A stretch of 5,472 nt of DNA from an uncultured Clostridia bacterium (GTDB lineage: Bacteria; Bacillota; Clostridia; Christensenellales; UBA1242), in contig CANQCE010000065.1 in assembly GCA_947589655.1 (NCBI GenBank), positions 1 through 5,472 of the forward strand, written 5' to 3'. The notes beneath the pieces are model-generated. The model worked only from the letters and a program-made list of their open reading frames with translations, was not told the DNA's origin and ran no database searches. This document shows, piece by piece, positions 1 to 5,101 of this stretch (position 1 is its first letter; every line of letters starts with the position of its first letter). Made by a program: the position numbers and the translations under genes.

Positions 1-1305
1 ACTTGCAGTTTAACAAGCGTTATACTTGCTGCTCTCACGGCAAACGTGGGTAGCAGTTTTTCTATTTTTTATGAGCCGCAACTTGGGGCAGAACTGCCAA
101 TGGACAAATTGCGTGATGAAATTTTTCCCGCTATGACAAAGTTACTTTTTGATGACGATTATTTTGTTTACGATTATTGGGATGGCACCTCTTTTTTGGC
201 AGAGATGGGCACAAACATTGAGGGGGCATCATGGAGAGATGTTCAAGATATTGTAATAAGATTGGCACAAGAAGATGAGGAGTGGGGATATTATTATTTT
301 GACGAAACATCTGGGTTAACATTTTTTGTTATTTATGATGAGAACCGTGAAATATTTAGTTCAGATTCATCCGTAGTTAGTTCAGGTTCATCCGTAGCAG
401 GTGTTTTGTGCGACAAAGATATTCAAGCACCTGAAGATAGCACGGGGTTGTTTGTATATTTAACTCATGTTATGCAAGGTCTTAGGTATTATTTTTATAA
501 TTTCCATACAGACAGAGTTAAAATAGCGGATTATATGTTTGCTTCTTGTTCTTTTGCAAATGTGTATGGTTTAAGCCTTGCCGATTTGAATTTTTCCAAT
601 GTAACAAGTGCGAAAGGTATGTTTACAGGCATTCAAGAGCCAGTCTTGATAAGCGAAGAATTGCTCTTAAATGAAATAATAAATAATTCAACAGCAAATC
701 CTGAACTTTATAGCAGCACGCACAACGAAAGTGGGCAGATACATATGACAAAAGACAGCATGTTTGCACTCCCAGCCATAGATTTGGGCTTTTTGCTAGG
801 CGAGCAGGATGGCATGGGAAATGACAATTTTGTAATTCAAGCATATTTTCCCATTCTTACAGCTGTTCAGACATATACTGGCACTCTTGATATGTTTTAT
901 GGATTTTCTTTTGAATATTATGATACTCCGGGGAATTTTACAGATTACAAGGGCAAGCAAGTTGCAAAAGATTATGAATCTATTGTATCGGCGGATGGAC
1001 TAATGTGGAACTACACTAACAATTATTTATCCCAGTTTTCAACATATACAGATAAAATTATTTCACATGGGTTTGATGCTTCTGATATTGGCTTTTATGT
1101 GGAAGTTCCAAATCAAGACACTGAAGGCATGACAAATTTTAGGCTGTATTTTATCTCGGACAGCCCAATTTACATAATAAACGCGCCGGATTATGTTAAA
1201 AATGCTGAGGATTGGCAGTCGGCAATTTTGGGAGAGTTTTATAAAAAAGATGACCCAGATTTTCATTATTCCTTCAACAACTTTAACACAACTTACTGGG
1301 GATAG
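1..1305 (+). CDS. Probable secreted surface protein with one DUF285/BspA-type repeat, 5' partial
   Basis: The frame is open from the left edge to a TAG at 1303-1305, giving 434 codons. A GTG at 46 is the first conventional start, but it has no ribosome binding site, and the 15 codons before it encode a hydrophobic stretch (LTSVILAALTA) that looks like the end of a signal peptide. I therefore treat the true start as a few codons outside the window. Numbering from the GTG, residues about 164-194 match the DUF285 repeat of BspA-like and mycoplasma lipoproteins: an initial YMF, then a FSNVTSAKGMF core (family form: TSNVTNMSGMF). Only one copy is clear. Earlier parts are rich in Asp and aromatic residues, and a short Ser-rich linker lies at about 104-118. 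The last 200 residues match nothing I recognise. The gene is followed by a hairpin terminator. Secretion and surface location are inferences; the function is unknown. Confidence 0.75.
   Translation, partial: TCSLTSVILAALTANVGSSFSIFYEPQLGAELPMDKLRDEIFPAMTKLLFDDDYFVYDYWDGTSFLAEMGTNIEGASWRDVQDIVIRLAQEDEEWGYYYFDETSGLTFFVIYDENREIFSSDSSVVSSGSSVAGVLCDKDIQAPEDSTGLFVYLTHVMQGLRYYFYNFHTDRVKIADYMFASCSFANVYGLSLADLNFSNVTSAKGMFTGIQEPVLISEELLLNEIINNSTANPELYSSTHNESGQIHMTKDSMFALPAIDLGFLLGEQDGMGNDNFVIQAYFPILTAVQTYTGTLDMFYGFSFEYYDTPGNFTDYKGKQVAKDYESIVSADGLMWNYTNNYLSQFSTYTDKIISHGFDASDIGFYVEVPNQDTEGMTNFRLYFISDSPIYIINAPDYVKNAEDWQSAILGEFYKKDDPDFHYSFNNFNTTYWG
356..397 (+). repeat. In-frame 21-bp tandem duplication in the Ser-rich linker
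   Basis: Two adjacent 21-base units, 356-376 and 377-397, differ at a single base (A365 versus G386). In the reading frame they encode the heptads SSDSSVV and SSGSSVA. The period is a multiple of three, so copy-number change would keep the gene in frame. The repeat lies between the acidic N-terminal part and the DUF285-like motif, where a flexible linker would be tolerated. Confidence 0.85.
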
Positions 1306-1324
1306 ATATTAAAAACAAGATGAT

Positions 1325-1353
1325 AAAAAAGGCCATGAAAAATGGTCTTTTTT
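1325..1353. terminator. Bidirectional Rho-independent terminator
   Basis: A six-pair stem, GGCCAT (1331-1336) with ATGGTC (1342-1347, one G-U pair), encloses the loop GAAAA. It is flanked by an A-run (1325-1330) on the left and a T-run (1348-1355) on the right, so it has a U-tract in both directions. It lies 20 bases after the stop of the plus-strand surface protein and about 65 bases after the stop of the minus-strand FakA-linker-like gene, so it can end both converging transcripts. The rest of the 1306-1419 gap holds nothing recognisable. Confidence 0.85.
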
Positions 1354-1419
1354 TTATATAACATATGAGTAAATTTTGCTAGAAAGAGATAAGAAAAGAA
1401 AAATTGGCAAAGAGATTTG

Positions 1420-1671
1420 TCAACCATGTAGTCCATTTGCTTGGCGTTCCATGTTCTCAACAACAATGTCTTGAATGTCGCCAAGGCTATCGCAATATTC
1501 CAGCACTTTCCATGGGGTGTTGGTGTGAAAATGCAAACGCAGCATTTCGTCATCGCCAACAACAAGCAGGCAATCGCCTTCAATGTTCTGTGTGATGTAA
1601 TTTTTAACTTCTTCGTCAGATAAATTTTTTCCTTCTAACAAAAGTTGCGTATCAAATTTAAATTCAATCAT
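1420..1671 (-). CDS. Small stand-alone protein resembling the linker domain of fatty acid kinase FakA (YloV/DAK2-fusion family)
   Basis: This 83-residue protein aligns by eye with the central (linker) domain of FakA and nothing else. FakA proteins have an N-terminal DhaL-like kinase domain, a linker domain and a FakB-like C-terminal domain, about 550 residues in all; here the first and last are absent. Recognisable pieces are FDTQLLLEG (6-14, family YCTEFILEG), EGDCLLVVGDD (31-41, family GDSLVVVGDD), LHFHTNTPWKVLEY (46-59, family VHVHTNDPGKVL) and DIVVENMERQ (68-77, family IKIENMREQ). The two His of the HxHT motif (H47, H49) are kept, while the family Cys in YCTEF is Asp (D7). The start is supported by AAGGAG (1678-1683) six bases upstream. 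It is the last gene of a three-gene operon, 17 bases after the DivIVA-like gene, and ends before the bidirectional terminator. Kinase activity is not expected. A partner or regulatory role in fatty acid phosphorylation is speculation. Confidence 0.75.
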   Translation of the reverse strand: MIEFKFDTQLLLEGKNLSDEEVKNYITQNIEGDCLLVVGDDEMLRLHFHTNTPWKVLEYCDSLGDIQDIVVENMERQANGLHG

Positions 1672-1677
1672 TTTTTT

Positions 1678-1683
1678 CTCCTT
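1678..1683 (-). promoter_or_regulatory. Ribosome binding site AAGGAG for the FakA-linker-like gene
   Basis: The minus strand reads AAGGAG, six bases before the ATG at 1671 and five bases after the stop codon of the preceding DivIVA-like gene. It fixes the start of a short ORF that might otherwise be dismissed and supports its being a real, separately translated gene. Confidence 0.85.
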
Positions 1684-1688
1684 AAAGT

Positions 1689-2318
1689 TTAGGCGTTGCC
1701 TTCGTTATAAAAATCGAACGCCTTCATAATTTCAGACAAATCTTGGGTTGGGTTTAGCGCTTCTTCAAAACTGAAACCACTTTCGCTGACAGGCACATCG
1801 CGCAGCGTTTTGCGATTTATTGCAATGTGAACCTCTTTGGATGGCTCTTGCTTTTTGTAGTCTTGCATTTTGTTCAACAAGGCCCTCATGCTGTCATTGC
1901 CAGTGTAAATTGGGCGAGTGATGTTGTTCATTTTTTCAAGAGTTTCTTTGTAATTTGCTATCAGCATGGAAAATTCGTTCATAATGTCTTCAAAATTCTG
2001 GTCGCGCATAAATTGCGGGAACTTTACATTTAATTCTTTAACCAAAAGTTCAAGTTTGTCCATAATAAGATTGTTAAAGTTCCTTGAACCCTCCTCTTGA
2101 AACTTTTGTGCCTTTTCAAACATGGAAAGAGCATTGAGAATGTTTTTCTCTTTATTTTCAATTTCTGTGCGTTCATTTTTAAGGTCAAGCATGCGTTTTT
2201 CGCTTTCCAAAGCCTTTAATTTTTCTTCCATAAGTTTGGCTTCGTAACTTGCCTTCATCCTTTTAATGAACATATCAACTTCTTCGCGGTTATATCCGTT
2301 CATTTCTTGTGAAAACAT
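1689..2318 (-). CDS. DivIVA-like coiled-coil protein
   Basis: The protein has 209 residues from the ATG at 2318. Residues 8-17 (GYNREEVDMF) match the start of DivIVA/GpsB-type proteins (family GYDREEVDEFL), whose N-terminal region binds membrane and localises to division sites or curved membrane. A highly charged stretch of about residues 20-100 rich in Glu, Lys and Leu should form a coiled coil. The C-terminal part ends in a short motif, DLSEIMKAFDFY (193-204), that may be a partner-binding tail. The frame stays open up to 2582, but that extension overlaps the membrane-protein gene in another frame and is Cys-rich and implausible, so it is excluded. Two starts compete: ATG 2318 has GGAG (2330-2333) 11 bases upstream; ATG 2303 (204 residues, MNGYNREEV) has no such site but forms an ATGA overlap with the stop of the upstream gene. 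A cell-division or envelope role is inferred from the family; the fold call is moderately sure. Confidence 0.75.
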   Translation of the reverse strand: MFSQEMNGYNREEVDMFIKRMKASYEAKLMEEKLKALESEKRMLDLKNERTEIENKEKNILNALSMFEKAQKFQEEGSRNFNNLIMDKLELLVKELNVKFPQFMRDQNFEDIMNEFSMLIANYKETLEKMNNITRPIYTGNDSMRALLNKMQDYKKQEPSKEVHIAINRKTLRDVPVSESGFSFEEALNPTQDLSEIMKAFDFYNEGNA

Positions 2319-2803
2319 GCAAATACAATCTCCAAAAACAATAATAGCAAAAATGGCACCAAAAAAGCAATTAAAATGTAAACATTTATCAAATTTTTTA
2401 CATAAAGCAGTGCATAAAGGCTGACGAAAAATATCGAAAAGGCGAGCAAAAGGTGAAAACGCTGACCGCAAAACACAAATGCGGAAATGGAGGCGAGAAT
2501 AAATGCAAGGGCAATGTAAAAGGCGGCGTAGGAGGCTGTTGAAGTGAAGGTGTAAACATGTCCAACAGTTCCAATTCCGCAAAGCAGAGAGCCAAGATAA
2601 AGGCTGCTGTCAAGTTTGAACAAAACGCTTTTTAAAATTTGAAAGGCGCCAAGGAAAAGGCAGAAGCCATAGAACCAAAGTTCTGGCATATGAAAGTGAA
2701 AGATGCAGACAAAAATATACGAAAAAAATCCCAAGCAAAAAAGTGAGAAAAAACATTTTAAAAGGATGCTTTTTTTAAGCCCAAAAACACGTCCGCGTGC
2801 CAT
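2300..2803 (-). CDS. Small multi-pass membrane protein of unknown function
   Basis: This 167-residue protein is hydrophobic almost throughout and rich in Phe, Leu and Cys. Likely membrane segments are at about 13-36, 39-59, 66-84, 91-111, 116-134 and 138-163, that is five or six. The N-terminus (MARGRVFGLKK) and the C-terminus (HKK) are basic, which would place both on the cytoplasmic side if there are six segments. An in-frame stop lies six bases upstream of the ATG, so 2803 is the furthest possible start; no Shine-Dalgarno sequence precedes it. I do not recognise the family. It is the first gene of the operon and overlaps the DivIVA-like gene by 4 or 19 bases, depending on which start that gene uses. 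This suggests translational coupling and perhaps a membrane anchor or partner for the coiled-coil protein. That functional link is inference. Confidence 0.7.
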   Translation of the reverse strand: MARGRVFGLKKSILLKCFFSLFCLGFFSYIFVCIFHFHMPELWFYGFCLFLGAFQILKSVLFKLDSSLYLGSLLCGIGTVGHVYTFTSTASYAAFYIALAFILASISAFVFCGQRFHLLLAFSIFFVSLYALLYVKNLINVYILIAFLVPFLLLLFLEIVFACFHKK

Positions 2804-2810
2804 ATATCAA

Positions 2811-2840
2811 ATTATTGCACCAAAAAGAAAATTTAAGCAA
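2811..2840 (-). promoter_or_regulatory. Weak candidate promoter for the membrane-protein operon
   Basis: On the minus strand TTGCTT (2840-2835), an 18-base spacer and AATAAT (2816-2811) resemble -35 and -10 boxes. The -10 box ends seven bases before the ATG at 2803, so a transcript from it would be essentially leaderless. The -35 matches only three of six consensus bases, and AT-rich DNA offers such matches by chance. The support is that the same layout occurs before lgt and the right-edge lipoprotein gene, and that no ribosome binding site is present. Confidence 0.3.
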
Positions 2841-2842
2841 AA

Positions 2843-2888
2843 TTAAAAAAAATAAGCCAAATTTGCATAAATTTTTGCAAAAAATGGC
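2843..2888 (-). terminator. Terminator-like hairpin downstream of lgt
   Basis: On the minus strand GCCA (2888-2885) pairs with TGGC (2859-2856), and inner TTTGCA/TGCAAA arms extend the stem across a small internal loop. A T-rich run (about 2855-2841) follows directly. It lies about 40 bases after the lgt stop, in the 124-base gap before the next minus-strand gene, where a terminator would be expected. The stem is imperfect and AT-rich, so the call is tentative. The gap also contains a perfect palindrome, AAAAAATGGCCATTTTTT, at 2879-2896, which shares part of the same arm. Confidence 0.45.
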
Positions 2889-2927
2889 CATTTTTTTATG
2901 TTTTTTATAATTTTTTAATTTTTTTAG

Positions 2928-3755
2928 TTAAAATTTTTTCTTTAAAACCTTCATAATTTTGTTGAAAGGGTCTTTGCGTTTATCGTTTATCCTAGGCCAA
3001 ATTTCAACGGCAAAAATCAGGATTAGCCCGCAGGCGATAAAGATTATGCTCAGAACTTGTGAAACGCGCATGGAACCGAGATACAAACTGTCAGTTCGCA
3101 GCCCTTCAATAATGGCTCTGCCAATGCCGTAAAGAATTAAATATCCGCCAGCAATCACGCCATTATTTTTAAAGTTTGCATGCCAAAGGGTGTATTCCAA
3201 AATGATAAAGCACAAAAAGTCCCACAAACTTTCGTAGAAAAATGTTGCCATGTGCCAGCCAACGCCATCAATGTAAACGGCAAAAGGGAACCACTGCCAT
3301 GCAGGATTTGTTACTGCATATCCGTATGCCTCTTGATTGAAAAAGTTCCCCCATCTGCCAAGTGCTTGAGCGCAAATCATGGACGGCACAATTATGTCCG
3401 CAAGTGCCAAGAAATTCTTTTTGTGAATAAGGCAGTAAATTATCACGCCAATTGCGCCACCAATCAGGCCGCCATAGAACGCCAAACCACCTTTCCAAAT
3501 TTCAAAAATTTGCCAAAAACTTGTAAAACTGTCAAGGCTGAAAAGCACAAAATAAATTCTTGCGCCAATTATGCACAGGGGAATAACATAGCACGCCAGC
3601 GTGATGATATCGTCTGCTTTAAAGCCTCGGCGCTTGGCATTTTTTGCAGTTATAAGCACACCCAACAGATATGCCAAGGCACTTGTTATGCCATAAATGT
3701 GAATTTCTTGCCCAAACAATGAAAAAGATTTTGGTATAGATAATAAACTTTCCAT
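2928..3755 (-). CDS. lgt: Phosphatidylglycerol:prolipoprotein diacylglyceryl transferase
   Basis: Lgt transfers diacylglycerol from phosphatidylglycerol to the lipobox cysteine of prolipoproteins, the first step of lipoprotein maturation, in the cytoplasmic membrane. The 275-residue length is normal and the protein has about seven hydrophobic segments. The family signature is present: GRWGNFFNQEAYG at 133-145, with R134 and N137 corresponding to R143 and N146 of the E. coli enzyme. YGIGRAIIEGLR at 209-220 gives Y209, R213 and E217, corresponding to Y235, R239 and E243. The HGGLIG motif reads YGGLIG (94-99), so the E. coli H103 position is Tyr. The C-terminus has a basic tail (KVLKKKF). The ATG at 3755 is the only sensible start, since it precedes the first membrane segment by a normal distance, but it has no usable ribosome binding site: a strong promoter ends seven bases before it. 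The next gene upstream is the Rho-like gene, 42 bases away. A lipoprotein gene, a likely substrate, lies about 1.3 kb upstream. Confidence 0.97.
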   Translation of the reverse strand: MESLLSIPKSFSLFGQEIHIYGITSALAYLLGVLITAKNAKRRGFKADDIITLACYVIPLCIIGARIYFVLFSLDSFTSFWQIFEIWKGGLAFYGGLIGGAIGVIIYCLIHKKNFLALADIIVPSMICAQALGRWGNFFNQEAYGYAVTNPAWQWFPFAVYIDGVGWHMATFFYESLWDFLCFIILEYTLWHANFKNNGVIAGGYLILYGIGRAIIEGLRTDSLYLGSMRVSQVLSIIFIACGLILIFAVEIWPRINDKRKDPFNKIMKVLKKKF

Positions 3756-3762
3756 ACCTTAA

Positions 3763-3791
3763 AGTATAGTTTTTTATTCGTTTTATGTCAA
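3763..3791 (-). promoter_or_regulatory. Strong sigma-A-type promoter for lgt, predicted leaderless
   Basis: The minus strand has a perfect -35 box TTGACA (3791-3786), an exact 17-base spacer and a -10 box TATACT (3768-3763, five of six consensus bases). Only seven bases (TTAAGGT) separate the -10 box from the lgt ATG, so the first transcribed base should be at or next to the A of the ATG. The AAGG there is one base from the ATG, too close to act as a Shine-Dalgarno sequence. The promoter lies wholly in the 42-base gap between the Rho-like gene and lgt. Confidence 0.8.
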
Positions 3792-3797
3792 CTAAAA

Positions 3798-4979
3798 TTA
3801 TAAATTAACTTTTTTTGAAACTTTGTAAATGGCAGAAACATACATTTGGTCGAACATATCGGCGCTGTCAAACGTTGTGAACAGGGTTGTGCTTGCACCA
3901 TTTGCGCTTGCCTTTGCAAGCATCATAATTTTTTTCATGCTGTCAACGGCAGGCTCTGTGTGGCCCAGGTTGGCTTTGGTGTTGTTTTTAAAAGCATAAT
4001 CCACCAGCGAGGCAAGTGTGGCGATGTCTTCCACAAAAAGAGCAAGTTTTAACCCTTGCCGTTGCAGGCGAGTTACACAATCAATGAAAGTGGTGATTGT
4101 TGTGTATGCTTCAAGTGGGCGTTCGTCATACTTAATGGCAAATGCGGTGTTAAAGCCCAGTTTGTCAACGCCGTCCCAATCTTCTGGCATAACATTTGGC
4201 ACTAGGGCAAGCGTGACAATTTGTTCTTCATTAAGTTTTTTAAGTATGCTTTTTAAGTTAGGAATTTCGCTAAATTTTCTGCACTCAACCAAATTGCGTG
4301 AGCCCAACAAAACCTGTGCCTTGCCAAGAGAGAGCATTTTGGTTGGAGTGGCAGCAATGTAAGGCTGCTGCTCGCTTTTGTATGTGGCAGCTGCCTGATA
4401 GTTTATTGCCTTGATTTTGTCCATGATATAATCTTTTGCAGAATTCATCATTACGGCTGTTCCGCTGATAAAATCGAACTCTTGCAAACGCTTGTCCAAA
4501 GATTTTTTAACCAGCACGGTGCTGCCGCTATAAAGGTTGACAAAGAAAAATTCGTTGTCGTTTTTGTTTATCAGCACACCTTTTGCTTCTATTGGGAACA
4601 GTTTCTGCTGAAAAATATCGTCTTCCATTTGCCTGAATGTAACATTTTTCTGCATATGAGTGGTTGGCGCAAGTTGCCTTGCATTTTTTAAAGAATAATC
4701 TTTTCCTGCCAAAACAGAAAGTTCAGATAAAATACCTTCTATGTTAGAAAGTTCTTTGTATGGCCTGCCTTGTCTGGTTGGAAGGGGCTTTAATTCTTCC
4801 CCAGCAATAATTTTTTCCATAACGTAGTTAATGTGCTGCTCGCGCTTAAGCGTTGTTGGAGAGCTGTCTCCAAACACACGTGCAAGGGCGCGCAATTCGT
4901 AAATGCCCAAACTTTCAATAAGCGTTAAGCACTGTTGCTGCTCTTTGGAAAGTTCTTTAAACCCACTTTTTTTTGTCAT
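3798..4979 (-). CDS. Rho-like protein lacking the ATPase P-loop
   Basis: This 393-residue protein follows the layout of transcription termination factor Rho (about 420 residues). Residues about 12-60 look like the Rho N-terminal helical domain (ESLGIYELRALARVFG). Residues about 120-195 resemble the RNA-binding cold-shock-like domain plus the linker to the ATPase (EAKGVLINKNDNEFFFV, then FDFISGTAV). Residues about 215-385 follow the RecA-like ATPase: GKAQVLLGSRNL where Rho has GRGQRGLIVAPPKAGKT, KYDERPLEAYTTITTFIDCVTRL where Rho has TFDEPASRHVQVAEMVIEKAKRL, LALFVEDIAT where Rho has VIILLDSITR, and STTLFTTFDSADMFDQ where Rho has LTIIATALIDTGSKMDE. The P-loop is absent, the Walker B Asp aligns with Glu, and the protein ends before the arginine-finger region. 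It should not be a working helicase. It could be a structural or RNA-binding paralogue. The start has AAGGAG (4985-4990) five bases upstream. Rho-like homology is by eye, with moderate confidence. Confidence 0.7.
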   Translation of the reverse strand: MTKKSGFKELSKEQQQCLTLIESLGIYELRALARVFGDSSPTTLKREQHINYVMEKIIAGEELKPLPTRQGRPYKELSNIEGILSELSVLAGKDYSLKNARQLAPTTHMQKNVTFRQMEDDIFQQKLFPIEAKGVLINKNDNEFFFVNLYSGSTVLVKKSLDKRLQEFDFISGTAVMMNSAKDYIMDKIKAINYQAAATYKSEQQPYIAATPTKMLSLGKAQVLLGSRNLVECRKFSEIPNLKSILKKLNEEQIVTLALVPNVMPEDWDGVDKLGFNTAFAIKYDERPLEAYTTITTFIDCVTRLQRQGLKLALFVEDIATLASLVDYAFKNNTKANLGHTEPAVDSMKKIMMLAKASANGASTTLFTTFDSADMFDQMYVSAIYKVSKKVNL

Positions 4980-5010
4980 AAAAACTCCTTTTTATCAGGT
5001 CTTTGAAAAG

Positions 5011-5039
5011 ATTATATCACAATTCGACAGCAAAACCAA
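5011..5039 (-). promoter_or_regulatory. Extended -10 promoter for the Rho-like gene
   Basis: The minus strand carries a perfect TATAAT (5016-5011) preceded by TGA, an extended -10 element. A weak -35, TTGGTT (5039-5034), lies 17 bases further up. Transcription should start near 5004, giving a leader of about 25 bases that contains the AAGGAG ribosome binding site (4990-4985). Unlike the lgt and lipoprotein promoters, this one produces a normal leader. Confidence 0.7.
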
Positions 5040-5082
5040 ATTTTTTTTGAAACTTGTGGAAATTATTTGCTAATTTTCGACA
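5023..5082. repeat. Direct heptamer pair TTCGACA in the divergent promoter region
   Basis: TTCGACA occurs at 5023-5029 and 5076-5082 in the same orientation, 53 bases apart, about five helical turns. Each copy falls inside the spacer of one of the two divergent promoters (5017-5033 and 5073-5089). The sequence is unusual in this AT-rich stretch. It could be an operator that co-regulates the Rho-like and lipoprotein genes, or chance; with only two short copies I cannot tell. Confidence 0.3.
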
Positions 5083-5095
5083 AAATATGTATTAT
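5067..5095 (+). promoter_or_regulatory. Candidate promoter for the right-edge lipoprotein gene, predicted leaderless
   Basis: TTGCTA (5067-5072, four of six consensus bases), a 17-base spacer and TATTAT (5090-5095, five of six) form a plausible promoter. The -10 box ends six bases before the ATG at 5102, and there is no purine-rich ribosome binding site: the bases before the ATG are an AT alternation. The alternating TATA run allows the -10 box to be shifted by a few bases, so its exact place is uncertain. Confidence 0.6.
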
Positions 5096-5101
5096 ATATA
5101 T

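Noticed and set aside
46..48. GTG at 46 as the true start of the left-edge gene
   Set aside because: There is no ribosome binding site, and the open codons before it encode a signal-peptide-like stretch, so the gene most likely begins outside the window.
1293..1671. Overlapping open frames on both strands at about 1293-1623
   Set aside because: They lie over or beside the FakA-linker-like gene, cross the terminator in one case, and have neither domains nor ribosome binding sites.
2319..2582. N-terminal extension of the DivIVA-like frame up to 2582
   Set aside because: The extension overlaps the membrane-protein gene in another frame, is Cys- and Arg-rich in a way unlike the rest, and would put the DivIVA-like motif about 95 residues in, whereas it is N-terminal in the family.
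2879..2896. Perfect 18-base palindrome AAAAAATGGCCATTTTTT as a protein-binding site or origin element
   Set aside because: It lies in A/T-run-rich intergenic DNA and shares an arm with the terminator-like hairpin after lgt. A/T runs around a six-base core arise easily by chance, so no separate function is claimed.
3180..3722. Open frame of 180 codons on the plus strand opposite lgt
   Set aside because: It is antisense to a confidently identified gene, has a Cys/Lys/Asn-rich composition with no domain, and no ribosome binding site. It is a shadow of lgt codon use.
4980..5101. Riboswitch or structured leader in the divergent intergenic region
   Set aside because: The 122 bases are filled by two promoters facing away from each other with leaders of about 25 and 0 bases, leaving no room for a riboswitch, and no convincing stem was found.
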